This document shows, one piece after another, positions 27,200 to 36,012 of a stretch of DNA of 64,000 nucleotides; the first letter of the stretch is position 1, and each line of letters starts with the position of its first letter. Made by a program: the position numbers and the translations under genes. The DNA comes from Nesterenkonia haasae (lineage in GTDB: Bacteria; Actinomycetota; Actinomycetes; Actinomycetales; Micrococcaceae). The stretch is from NCBI RefSeq assembly GCF_010119385.1, contig NZ_VFIE01000017.1:131789-195788 (forward strand), given 5' to 3'. A model generated the notes under the pieces. The model made no database searches. It had not been told where the DNA came from and saw only the letters and a list, made by a program, of their open reading frames with translations.

Positions 27200-29326
27200 G
27201 TGCGATTCGTTTACGCCATCATTGCTTTCGTTGCCGGTTTGGCACTGCTCGGCCTGGGCATCCACCAGCTGACCGCTGAGACGGAGGAGACTCACGTTGT
27301 GGAGACTGAAGGGTCCGAAGACGCGCCCTTCACCGTGATTACAAACGACGTGGTCGACGCCGAGGCCGGCCGCGATGAATTCACCATTGAGGCGGAAGGC
27401 GAATACCTAATCGCCGTAGGCCGAACCCAAGACATCGAAGCATGGCTCGACGACGCCGCCCATAATCGCATCACCGGCTTCGAATCCTCTGAGGATGCTG
27501 CGGAGCCATCGCGGATTACTGCCGAATTCATTGACGGGGAGACGGACGTTCCTGACCCCACCGACTCCGACCTGTGGGTGAGCGTGGAGAGCGCCGAGGG
27601 CGAGATGCCCTATCGCTGGGACACTCCCGATGAGGAGGGCGAATGGGCGCTTCTCCTTTACCGGGAGGGCGGTGAAGCGGCACCTGCTTCTATTACGGCC
27701 ACCGAAACAGTCACCTACTCACATACCGGTGGAGTTGCGCTGCTCATCAGCGGATCACTGATCATTCTCCTGGCGCTCGGGCTCTTCTACTGGGCTGTCG
27801 GTGCACCGCGTCGCAGGAAGAAGGCGGCAGCGGCAGCGGCAGCCTCATCTGCACCCGCGACTGAAGCGGCGCACACTCCAGAGCCCAGGCCCAGCGAATC
27901 GTTCACTCCTGCAGAGGATGATGAGACACAAGAATTCGTACCGGCGTCGACAACACCTCTGACAGACAACACCTCTGAGGTTCCCGGGCAGACGGATTCT
28001 GCACCATCGGACGAAGACCAAGACTTTGACGACGAAGACGACGACGAGGACACGGATCCCATGGACACTCCGGATCATTCCGCTCCAGCAGCACAGGAGA
28101 ACAGTGAGAAGCTGTCCGGCTGGGCCCAGGACCTCCGCGACCGACTCGGTGGAGGGCGATCCCCGTTCGCGATCGTGCTCGCCGTGCTAGTCGCTCTCGC
28201 CTCCGGATTGGGACTGGCCGGCCCGGCACATGCTGATGAGGATGAAGACGATCCTGAGGCTGACTCGGAACAGACCGATGATGACACAGACGACTCGGCT
28301 GAAGATGCCGATGAAGAGAACGACGTTCAGCAAGACGATCCAGCAGATGTGGACGTGGAAGACCTCGAGGATGAGGACGGAGAACACGGTGACACCGGCG
28401 TCGAAGGTGAAGTGCCTTCGGAGGGATATTCCGTACTGCTGAGTTCTCAGCTGGACAGCATCATGGAGGACATCGCCCAAACAGTGGAACGTGGCGATGA
28501 GGAACGCGATACCGAACTTCTCGAGGACCGCGTGGCCGGGGACGCTCTGGAATACCGTGAACTGGCCTACCGCAACAATGATCTGGCAGAAACCTCAATG
28601 CCGGCACCTATCGGTACCGAGGTTCTTTCTGCGGCTGTCACCGGAGACGCTGAGTTTCCGCGCCAAGCCGTGGTGATTGTGGAACATCCCGACACCGAGG
28701 TTCCGCAGGTGCTTGTCCTCGAACAGGCCTCTGCCAGGGAGAATTACAAGCTCATCCACACAGCGATGATGGCACCTGGTACAGAATTCCCGGCCCTTTC
28801 GCCTGAGCAGGGCGGCGTCTCCACTGCTTCACCTGGTGACGCCGAGGACTCTGGTACTCCCGCAGCTGCACTGCAGGGCGTTTCACAGTGGTTCGTTGAT
28901 GAGGACCACGACTTCGGAGACCAGGTGGCCGAGAGCGTATACATCGACGCTCTGCATGAGTACCACGATGACCTCACTGAGGCTGCCGATGACACTGAAA
29001 TCGAGTTCGACAATCCAGAAGTGGATTTGGAGAACGCTTCAGCCCTGGAACTTCCTGACGGCACCGTAGTGGTCGCCGGCTCGTTCGATATGACCATGGA
29101 TATGTCCCCGCTCGGCGATGGTGACACCATTTTCCTGGAACATGACCTGGTAGTTGAAATTGTTGGCACGGACTGGACCACCTTCCCCACTCGCATCACC
29201 TCGCGCGAGTTCGTTGTGCTTCACATCCCGCCGGAGGACTCCGAGGATGAGGTTGTACTCGTAGGAGTGGACAACCTCATCTCTGATGCGTCGATCAACA
29301 CTCCAGAGTGGTTCGACGACTACTAG
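27200..29326 (+). CDS. Large acidic membrane/extracytoplasmic protein of unknown function
   Basis: Protein of 708 residues that I cannot assign a function. It has an N-terminal anchor (3-22), a first domain (25-175), a second hydrophobic segment (179-200) followed by the basic stop GAPRRRKK, an Asp/Glu-rich linker (about 235-295), a third hydrophobic segment (323-343) ending in a signal-peptidase-like AHA at 344-346, a second very acidic stretch (347-405), and a C-terminal domain (406-708). The overall layout resembles conserved hypothetical proteins of Micrococcaceae whose C-terminal domain is labelled DUF8094; that match is from memory. GTG start, with AAGGAC 9 bases before it. The high acidity could suit a salty environment. 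Confidence 0.7.
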   Translation: MRFVYAIIAFVAGLALLGLGIHQLTAETEETHVVETEGSEDAPFTVITNDVVDAEAGRDEFTIEAEGEYLIAVGRTQDIEAWLDDAAHNRITGFESSEDAAEPSRITAEFIDGETDVPDPTDSDLWVSVESAEGEMPYRWDTPDEEGEWALLLYREGGEAAPASITATETVTYSHTGGVALLISGSLIILLALGLFYWAVGAPRRRKKAAAAAAASSAPATEAAHTPEPRPSESFTPAEDDETQEFVPASTTPLTDNTSEVPGQTDSAPSDEDQDFDDEDDDEDTDPMDTPDHSAPAAQENSEKLSGWAQDLRDRLGGGRSPFAIVLAVLVALASGLGLAGPAHADEDEDDPEADSEQTDDDTDDSAEDADEENDVQQDDPADVDVEDLEDEDGEHGDTGVEGEVPSEGYSVLLSSQLDSIMEDIAQTVERGDEERDTELLEDRVAGDALEYRELAYRNNDLAETSMPAPIGTEVLSAAVTGDAEFPRQAVVIVEHPDTEVPQVLVLEQASARENYKLIHTAMMAPGTEFPALSPEQGGVSTASPGDAEDSGTPAAALQGVSQWFVDEDHDFGDQVAESVYIDALHEYHDDLTEAADDTEIEFDNPEVDLENASALELPDGTVVVAGSFDMTMDMSPLGDGDTIFLEHDLVVEIVGTDWTTFPTRITSREFVVLHIPPEDSEDEVVLVGVDNLISDASINTPEWFDDY

Positions 29327-29347
29327 AACGCAGTGAGACTGGAACGG

Positions 29348-29353
29348 TAGGAT
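29348..29353 (+). promoter_or_regulatory. Possible leaderless -10 element of the thioredoxin-like/TPR gene
   Basis: TAGGAT, then 8 bases, then the ATG at 29362. It is less certain than others because GGATGG could also act as a ribosome-binding site. Confidence 0.35.
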
Positions 29354-29361
29354 GGCAAGCA

Positions 29362-30297
29362 ATGAATGACAATCCCTCAGCCAATGACCGTTCCGTCAAC
29401 GCTCACGGCGCAGTAGATCTCTCTGGCCTGGCGGAAGAATCAGCTCCAGCGCCTCGAACCGACCAGCAGTCTCCTGGCACGCAGGACTCCTGGGTGGTTG
29501 CCGTCGCGCCGCAGCAACTGCAGCAGATCGTCCAACTCTCAGCCCAAGTGCCGGCCCTGGTACTCATACACGGCGATGACGTCACCTCGGAGCAATTCGT
29601 CTCCACGTTGGAGAAGGCAGTCGACGCTCATCAGGGGCGTATTGTGATGGCAACCATCAATGCCGCCTCGGCTCCGGAAATCGCCGAACAGGCGGGGAAA
29701 CTTCCCGTCGTGACCGCCTTCCTCTCAGGTCAGCCCATTGGCGAGTTCGACTCCTCAGCTCCGGTTGACCAGCTTTCTGAGGTTGTCGGACAGATCCTTC
29801 AACTGGCGACGCAGAACGGTGTGACTGGAACCGTCCCCCCGCAGTCTCAGCGCGGAGGTCAGGAGCAAGAGGCGGAGCCTGAGTTGCCGCCATTGCATCG
29901 CAAAGCCCATGAAGCACTCGAGAGCGGTGATTACGACGGAGCGGCTGATGCCTTTGCAGAGGCTCTCAAGGAGAAACCCGATGACGCCGAAGCGAAGTTG
30001 GGACTCGCTCGGGTTCAGCTCATGAAGCGAACGCAAGATGTCGATGTAGCGGCAGTGCGTCAGCGCGCAGCGGACAATATGGATGATGTGCAGGCTCAGA
30101 CAGACGTCGCGGATGTCGACGTTCTAGGCGGTCATGTTGAAGACGCTTTCCAACGTCTCATCAGGTACATCCAAACGCACCCGGGTGAGGGTCGAGAAAC
30201 GGCACGGAAGCACCTGGTGGAACTCTTCAGCATCGTAGGTGACCAGGATCCGCGGGTCGCAACGGCTCGTAAGAAGCTAGCAACAGCACTTTTCTAA
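29362..30297 (+). CDS. Thioredoxin-like TPR protein (CnoX/YbbN type)
   Basis: Cytoplasmic protein of 311 residues. The first half (about 45-150) has a thioredoxin-like pattern, with ALVLIHGDDVTSEQFVSTLE where a thioredoxin active site would be and the cis-proline-like KLPVVTAFLSGQPIGEF. The CxxC pair is absent, so it cannot act as a disulfide reductase. The C-terminal half holds TPR units (HEALESGDYDGAADAFAEAL, AEAKLGLARVQLM). In E. coli, CnoX is a chaperone-holdase; the same role here is inference. The ATG at 29362 is preferred to the longer 29308 frame. It converges with the DUF3515 gene. Confidence 0.8.
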   Translation: MNDNPSANDRSVNAHGAVDLSGLAEESAPAPRTDQQSPGTQDSWVVAVAPQQLQQIVQLSAQVPALVLIHGDDVTSEQFVSTLEKAVDAHQGRIVMATINAASAPEIAEQAGKLPVVTAFLSGQPIGEFDSSAPVDQLSEVVGQILQLATQNGVTGTVPPQSQRGGQEQEAEPELPPLHRKAHEALESGDYDGAADAFAEALKEKPDDAEAKLGLARVQLMKRTQDVDVAAVRQRAADNMDDVQAQTDVADVDVLGGHVEDAFQRLIRYIQTHPGEGRETARKHLVELFSIVGDQDPRVATARKKLATALF

Positions 30298-30309
30298 TTG
30301 CCCGGCCAA

Positions 30310-30843
30310 CTAGTCAGAGCCGGTGCCGCCCTCGTCGGCACCCAGTGCCTCCGCCTGGTCGATAGGTAGACACTCACGATCCTGCTCAATTTCCTGCACT
30401 GGGCCTGACAGTGCGGCCTGGACATCCATCATGCTGGACTCGCTGATGTAGTCCTGGTCCAGCAGAAGCTCCACCGACGGTGTACGGCCGAAGCTGATCA
30501 GTTGGGTGTGATCCTCATGTTCGATCCATACCCAATCCACACCAGCTGGAGATACGCAGGGGTGCTCCGTGGGTCCTATCGGCTCGACGCCGCAGCGAAG
30601 CACAACTGCCGCAGGGTCACCCCAGGCTGCGGTCGCCTGCGATGTCGTCCGGCGCTGCTCGAAGTCCCCGACCTGCTCCGGAAGCGTCAGCATCACGTCT
30701 GCGCAGTCGGGATGATGGGCTTCAGGAGCCGCCTCCACCGATGTCGTGGAGGCGCATCCCGTCAGCCCCAACAGGATCGCTGACGCTGCACACACCAGCG
30801 CGTGCCGGTGTGTCGCAGGCCTGAGGGAAAACTTTCGAAGCAC
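30310..30843 (-). CDS. DUF3515-family lipoprotein
   Basis: Secreted lipoprotein of 177 residues. A signal peptide ends in the lipobox LTGC (Cys30). The mature part has the DUF3515 pattern CADVMLTLPEQV, WGDPAAVVLRCGV and GVDWVWIEHEDHTQLISFGR. Function unknown. In other Actinobacteria this family lies near the recG-rsmD region and cell-envelope genes, consistent with the LCP gene divergent from it. Start GTG; ACAGG-like sites are weak, so the start could shift by a few codons. Confidence 0.8.
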   Translation of the reverse strand: MLRKFSLRPATHRHALVCAASAILLGLTGCASTTSVEAAPEAHHPDCADVMLTLPEQVGDFEQRRTTSQATAAWGDPAAVVLRCGVEPIGPTEHPCVSPAGVDWVWIEHEDHTQLISFGRTPSVELLLDQDYISESSMMDVQAALSGPVQEIEQDRECLPIDQAEALGADEGGTGSD

Positions 30844-30911
30844 GTGTCCTATTCTGGAGGAATAATCGACAAGGTGCTATTTGCATCATTCGCGCTATCA
30901 GGAGAATGCCC

Positions 30912-31979
30912 ATGACCACTGCCGGCCCCGCCGACCAGTTCTTCACCTACGAGGATGGCGAGCAGCCGCGTCGCCCCAAGCGTCGAGGTTCACGGTGGAT
31001 ACTCGGAGGCGCTGCAACGCTGGTGATCCTGGCGCTGCTTGCGGCAGGCGTGTACTTATTCACCCTCCAGCGGTCCTACGGGGAAAATGTGACGCATTTC
31101 CCCGAAGGCGACCCTGACTCAGACTCCATCGGTCTGGCAGAGGAGGAGCGTCCCGACGATACTGAGGCCACCACTGTTCTTCTTCTGGGCACCGACGCTG
31201 GTGGTGGGTCCGGCGAGGATGAGGATCTTCCCCGAGTTCCCGGAGGAGGCCGAAGTGACACCATGATGCTGGTCAACATTCCCGAATCAGGTGACTCCGT
31301 TCAGGTGATTTCGATACCTCGCGATCTTTGGGTGGAAATCCCCGGTGGCTACGGATGGCACAAAGTCAACGCGGGACTGGCACTCGGAGGAGACCAGGGC
31401 CACTGGCTGGCAAGGGCGACCATTGAAGATCTGCTGGACGTGCGCATCGACCATGTGGCCGCCGTGGATCTGCTCGGATTCGTGGGGCTCGTGGAAGAAA
31501 TCGGCGGGGTGCGTGTCAACTCTGGGTACTCGGAACCGTTCACCACGTCGGACGGCTACACGTTCACACCGGGGGAGCAGTTCATGGACGCCGACCAGGC
31601 CCTGAGCTTCGTAAGACACCGAAGCAGCTTTCCGGACGGTGACCTGCAGCGTATTCGAAACCAGCAGGCGTTCATTCGCGCGGTGGTCGAACAGTCCGCC
31701 TCTCCGTCCAATCTCGCCAATCCGCTCCAGGCCAATGACATGGTCTCCACTTTTGCTTCACACATGATGACTGATGCGGATCTGACTGCCACTCGGGCAG
31801 CGTCGTTGGTGTGGGACGCCCGGGGTGCAACTGGCGACATCCAGTTCACCACGCTTCCCGACGGAGGTTCAGGCACGTCCCCGGACGGTCAATGGATCTG
31901 GAATCAGGACACCGAAGCCCAGGCTGAAATCTCGCAAGCTCTGCGGGACGGCACGCTCAGTGAATACCTCGAAGACTAA
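30912..31979 (+). CDS. LytR-CpsA-Psr family cell-wall polymer ligase
   Basis: Membrane-anchored extracytoplasmic enzyme of 355 residues that transfers lipid-linked glycopolymers to peptidoglycan. One membrane segment lies near residues 28-48. The LCP domain follows: TTVLLLGTDAGG, RSDTMMLVNIP, the conserved SIPRDLWVEIP, KVNAGLALGG and LSFVRHRSSFPDGDLQRIRN. The ATG at 30912 is chosen because AGGAGA ends 6 bases before it; the ATG at 30906 would abut that site. A second LCP gene is at 40266. Confidence 0.92.
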   Translation: MTTAGPADQFFTYEDGEQPRRPKRRGSRWILGGAATLVILALLAAGVYLFTLQRSYGENVTHFPEGDPDSDSIGLAEEERPDDTEATTVLLLGTDAGGGSGEDEDLPRVPGGGRSDTMMLVNIPESGDSVQVISIPRDLWVEIPGGYGWHKVNAGLALGGDQGHWLARATIEDLLDVRIDHVAAVDLLGFVGLVEEIGGVRVNSGYSEPFTTSDGYTFTPGEQFMDADQALSFVRHRSSFPDGDLQRIRNQQAFIRAVVEQSASPSNLANPLQANDMVSTFASHMMTDADLTATRAASLVWDARGATGDIQFTTLPDGGSGTSPDGQWIWNQDTEAQAEISQALRDGTLSEYLED

Positions 31980-32047
31980 GTTCCCAGAGTAGTGAACAAT
32001 AGTGTGCTGAGCCACCAGGGTGCATCACCGTTCTAAGGGAGTCTGCA

Positions 32048-33043
32048 GTGAGAGGCAAGGTCAAGGGATCCGCAGCGGTTCGTCGCTGGTTCGCAACGGC
32101 TGAGGACGCTCTGGAAACGCACCGGGCCCGGCTGGACCTGCTCAATGTGTACCCCGTGGCCGACTCAGACACCGGATCCAACATGCTAGCCACGATAAGG
32201 GCCAGCCGAGCCGCAGTGGAGAGCTCTGATCAGGAAGACCTAGGCGCACTGCTGGCGGCGGCCGGGGCTCGAGCGATGGGCTCAGCTCAGGGGAACTCCG
32301 GAACCCTGCTTGCGGTATTGATTAGCGGTTTCGCCGAGCCGTTGAGTGGTCAGGAGCGGCTCACAGTCAACGCGCTGAGTCGCGGCCTTGACCGGGCGAG
32401 CCTGCGCGGATGGTCCGCACTGTCCCAGCCGGTTCCGGGCACGATGCTCTCCGTGCTCGATGCAGCCCGGGATCAGGCTCGTGCCTGTGCATCGGCCGCT
32501 GTCGCCCCAGACTCCCGCGCCGCTGTCGAGGAGGCTCTGCCCCGGGTCGTCGTGGCTGCCCGGGAGGCTGTGGCTGGAACCGAACACCAGTTGCCTGAAC
32601 TCTCCCAAGCGGGCGTCGTGGACTCCGGCGGACTTGGATTGCTGCTGGTGCTGGCCGCGCTTTCCGCCACAGTCCGTGCCGAACAGGTTGACGATCACCT
32701 CCTACACGGGCTCTCCGGATGGGACGCGGCACTCAAGCCCAGCGCATATCCGACGCCCTCGGATTACTGCGCGTGCAAAGAAAGCACGAACGACGAACCG
32801 CTCAGTGGGGTGGAGCTGATGTGCACTGTGCGGCTCAATCCGCTTAAAGCAGCGGAACTCCGGCACCGGCTTGACGAGTTGGGCGAATCGGTGATCATTA
32901 CACCCATCGGCTCTGAGGCAGATCAGGACGGCAATCTGCGGTGGCGCATCCACGTCCACACCGAACAGCCGGATGCCACACTAGAAGCTGTGCGAACTTC
33001 CGGTCCTCTAGAGGACAGCTCCACCACTCCGCTGAGCCGATGA
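32048..33043 (+). CDS. DAK2-domain kinase-like protein, short form
   Basis: Protein of 331 residues related to dihydroxyacetone kinase and to FakA fatty-acid kinase. The DAK2 nucleotide-binding signature is VYPVADSDTGSNMLATI and AQGNSGTLLAVLISG. FakA-type proteins are about 550 residues; this one keeps the DAK2 domain (about 1-200) and a short C-terminal part, and no DegV/FakB partner lies nearby. In other Actinobacteria a DAK2 gene directly precedes recG, as here, with a 4-base overlap (ATGA). GTG start with GGGAG before it. The substrate is unknown. Confidence 0.8.
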   Translation: MRGKVKGSAAVRRWFATAEDALETHRARLDLLNVYPVADSDTGSNMLATIRASRAAVESSDQEDLGALLAAAGARAMGSAQGNSGTLLAVLISGFAEPLSGQERLTVNALSRGLDRASLRGWSALSQPVPGTMLSVLDAARDQARACASAAVAPDSRAAVEEALPRVVVAAREAVAGTEHQLPELSQAGVVDSGGLGLLLVLAALSATVRAEQVDDHLLHGLSGWDAALKPSAYPTPSDYCACKESTNDEPLSGVELMCTVRLNPLKAAELRHRLDELGESVIITPIGSEADQDGNLRWRIHVHTEQPDATLEAVRTSGPLEDSSTTPLSR

Positions 33044-35358
33044 ATACGATCCTGCCTGAGACTGCCATAGAGCGAGTTCTCGGAAAAGAGGCCAAGCGGC
33101 TCGACAAGGCACTCGACATCCGAACAGTTCAGCAGCTTTTAGAGCATTTTCCCCGCCGCTACATTGATGCCAATGCACTCTCGGACTTCCGGGAGCTCGG
33201 TGAGGGCGAACACGTCACATTTATGGCAGTGGTGACCCGCAGCAGCCAACGGTCGTTCCAGCGGCGTCGTGGGTTCATCGTGGAGGTCACTGTCGAAGAT
33301 AGTCACGGCAGCCCCCTGCGTATGGCCTTTTTCAACGGATACCAGGCTCGGAAGGAACTCCTCCCGGGGGTGCGGGCCCTGTTCCACGGAAAAGTGACCA
33401 CCTTCAATGGACAACTGACACTGAACAATCCGGCGTACGACATCCACTCCGCTCGCGAGGACGCAGCTGGTCACTCACCTGCTGAGCCGGCACTCTCCAG
33501 CGGTCCGATGGCTCTCTACCCCGCAAACCGGCACATCACCAGCTGGGAGATCAGGAGGGGAATCACCGCTCTCTTCGATGTGATCGACTTCAGCTTGTGG
33601 CCCGACGCGGTCCCGGCCCCGATTGCCCAGGCAGAGGCTCTGCCGGAGCTTGGGACGGCCTACCGGAAGGTGCACCTGCCGGCCGTCCATGGAGAGCACA
33701 CTGAGGGTCTGAAACGCTTCCAACTACAGGAAGCCCTGATGATGCAAGGAGTGCTCCATCGCCGGCGCCTACAAGCGTCGCGATTCGCTGGAACGGCTAT
33801 GCCGGTGGCTGAGGATGGGCTGCGCACGGCATTTGACGCTCAGCTGCCTTTCGACCTGACCGATGGCCAGAAGCGCAGTGGGGAACTGATCGCCCACGAT
33901 TTGGCTCAATCCAGTCCCATGAACCGCCTCCTTCAGGGTGAAGTGGGATCCGGAAAGACCCTAGTAGCGCTGAGGGCTATGCTCCAGGTTGCTGACGCGG
34001 GAGCCCAATCGGTGCTGGTTGCGCCAACGGAAGTGCTCGCCACTCAGCATTTCCGCTCGCTCAGCAGATCTTTGGGCGCGTTGGCCGAACAGCCACTGCC
34101 TGGAGAGCCCCCGAACTCATCGAAACAGAACGTGAAGCTCACGCTGCTCACCGGGTCCCAACGTCCAGCGGAACGAAAGCAGGCCCTCCTGGACATCGCC
34201 TCGGGGCAAGCAGACATCGTGGTGGGCACCCACGCGGTCCTCAGCAAAACTGTCCAGTTCGCGCAGCTGGGGCTGGTGGTGATTGACGAACAGCACAGGT
34301 TCGGGGTCGAGCAGCGCAGTGCGCTGCGGGAACGTTTCGCTCCCACTCCACACATGCTGGTCATGTCGGCTACTCCCATTCCGCGGTCAGTCGCGATGAC
34401 CGTCTTCGGTGATTTGGAGCTGACCGTTCTTGACGGTCTGCCAGGAGGCCGCAGCCCAATCGAAACACACCTGGTACCGACCATGCGGGGACCGGCTTGG
34501 ATCCAGCGAGTATGGGAGCGAGTTGCCGAACAGGTGCATGCGGGACACCAGGTATATGTGGTCTGTCCGCGGATCACCAGCTCCGCGCCGAGCGCCCAAG
34601 AGGTCGACCGCCAATTGGAGTTTCGGTTCGGTCTGCTGCCCGGTCAGCAGCAGACCGTCCTCGCTGCACAGTCGGACCAGGGCCCGTCGGCAGGCACCCC
34701 GATCACCCGGGAATGGGCTGAGGCGTTCGTGTCACAGGACGCCTCAGTGGAGCTCATCGCGGAGCGTCTGGCAACCAATGCTCAGCTCGCTGGTGCTCAT
34801 CTGGAATCTCTCCACGGCCAGCTGCCCGCGGAGGCGATATCCGAGACTATGTCCCGGTTCGAGGCCGGTCAGATCGATGTGTTGGTGGCTACCACAGTGG
34901 TCGAGGTCGGGGTGGATGTTCCCAACGCCACCACCATGGTTATTCTGGACGCAGAGTCCTTCGGAATGTCGACGCTTCATCAGCTCAGGGGCCGTATAGG
35001 ACGGGGGACCACCTCGTCGAATCTTTGCCTTCTGGTCACCCGAATGCCGGAGAGCCACCCCTCTGTGGAACGTCTGCGCCAGGTGGCGGAGCATCGTGAT
35101 GGGATGGAACTTGCCCGCCTAGATATGGCCAGGCGTCGCGAGGGTGATGTTCTCGGGGCAAGCCAGTCGGGAAAAGTCAGCTCACTGAAGCATCTGCGGA
35201 TACTGCGTGATGAAGACCTCATCATCCGGGCCGCTGAGCACATCACAGTTCTCAGTGCGGCGGACCCCACGTGGCGCTCTGCCCCCGAGCTGGCCTCAGC
35301 GGTGGAAGAGTGGGAGCAGGAGCACGACGACGCCGCCGAGTACGTCAGTCAGGGATAA
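33040..35358 (+). CDS. recG: ATP-dependent DNA helicase RecG
   Basis: Superfamily 2 helicase of 772 residues that remodels stalled forks and Holliday junctions. The N-terminal wedge domain is present (VQQLLEHFPRRYIDANALSDF), the Walker A is LLQGEVGSGKT near residue 300, the DEAH-type box reads DEQH in VIDEQHRFGVEQR, and the helicase C domain has VEVGVDVPNATTMVI and QLRGRIGRG. A frame from 32941 would overlap the DAK2 gene; the ATG at 33040 overlaps it by 4 bases. rsmD follows after 45 bases. Confidence 0.96.
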   Translation: MNTILPETAIERVLGKEAKRLDKALDIRTVQQLLEHFPRRYIDANALSDFRELGEGEHVTFMAVVTRSSQRSFQRRRGFIVEVTVEDSHGSPLRMAFFNGYQARKELLPGVRALFHGKVTTFNGQLTLNNPAYDIHSAREDAAGHSPAEPALSSGPMALYPANRHITSWEIRRGITALFDVIDFSLWPDAVPAPIAQAEALPELGTAYRKVHLPAVHGEHTEGLKRFQLQEALMMQGVLHRRRLQASRFAGTAMPVAEDGLRTAFDAQLPFDLTDGQKRSGELIAHDLAQSSPMNRLLQGEVGSGKTLVALRAMLQVADAGAQSVLVAPTEVLATQHFRSLSRSLGALAEQPLPGEPPNSSKQNVKLTLLTGSQRPAERKQALLDIASGQADIVVGTHAVLSKTVQFAQLGLVVIDEQHRFGVEQRSALRERFAPTPHMLVMSATPIPRSVAMTVFGDLELTVLDGLPGGRSPIETHLVPTMRGPAWIQRVWERVAEQVHAGHQVYVVCPRITSSAPSAQEVDRQLEFRFGLLPGQQQTVLAAQSDQGPSAGTPITREWAEAFVSQDASVELIAERLATNAQLAGAHLESLHGQLPAEAISETMSRFEAGQIDVLVATTVVEVGVDVPNATTMVILDAESFGMSTLHQLRGRIGRGTTSSNLCLLVTRMPESHPSVERLRQVAEHRDGMELARLDMARRREGDVLGASQSGKVSSLKHLRILRDEDLIIRAAEHITVLSAADPTWRSAPELASAVEEWEQEHDDAAEYVSQG

Positions 35359-35403
35359 GGTGCAGAGACATCACGAGAGCCTCAGACGGGAAGCGAGTGA
35401 ACG

Positions 35404-35982
35404 GTGGCACGCATCATTGCCGGCACGCATAAGGGACGCAGAATCTTAGCCGTCCCCGGAACCGGGACACGACCCACGAGTGACCGGGTCAAGGAATCAC
35501 TGTTTTCACGCCTCGAAGGGTACGACGCGCTTGTGGATGCAGTCGTCGTCGATGTGTTCGCAGGCTCAGGGGCCCTCGGGCTGGAAGCCATCAGTCGCGG
35601 GGCGCGACGCCTGGAGGTCGTGGACGTGGCCGAGTCCGCGTATCGGACACTGACAAAGAACGCTGCCCTGTTCGCCGAAACGAACAGCGGAGGGACACAG
35701 CACGCAGATCCGGTCCAGGTGCACAAAGCTCAGGCGTTGCGCTATCTCAAGTCTCGTCAGGGCGACCCCATCGAGCTACTGTTCCTGGATCCGCCATACA
35801 GTTTGGACGAGCAGGAGTTGGCGAAGGTACTCGAGGCCGCAGCGCCGCAGCTTCATCCGGCCGCCACGGTGGTGGTCGAACGTGACGCGCGCTCTCCCGA
35901 GCCCGCTTGGCCGGCCACACTCCGGCGATTCCATGAGAAGAGTTATGGATCGACCCGCATATGGCTGGCAGAACCGCAATGA
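35404..35982 (+). CDS. rsmD: 16S rRNA (guanine966-N2)-methyltransferase
   Basis: Small SAM-dependent methyltransferase of 192 residues acting on the 30S subunit. It has PTSDRVKESLFSRL at the N-terminus, the SAM motif VDVFAGSGALGLEAISRGA and the catalytic motif LLFLDPPYSLD. The gene follows recG, the usual actinobacterial order, and starts with GTG after a GGGAAGCGAG ribosome-binding region. A glycosyltransferase gene separates it from coaD, which normally follows it directly. Confidence 0.93.
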   Translation: MARIIAGTHKGRRILAVPGTGTRPTSDRVKESLFSRLEGYDALVDAVVVDVFAGSGALGLEAISRGARRLEVVDVAESAYRTLTKNAALFAETNSGGTQHADPVQVHKAQALRYLKSRQGDPIELLFLDPPYSLDEQELAKVLEAAAPQLHPAATVVVERDARSPEPAWPATLRRFHEKSYGSTRIWLAEPQ

Positions 35983-35999
35983 GTGACTCGACATCCACG

Positions 36000-36005
36000 T
36001 AGACT
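36000..36005 (+). promoter_or_regulatory. Leaderless -10 element of the GT4 gene
   Basis: TAGACT, then 7 bases, then the GTG at 36013. This supports 36013 as the start over the GTG at 35983, which abuts the rsmD stop and has no ribosome-binding site. Confidence 0.45.
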
Positions 36006-36012
36006 TGCTCCT

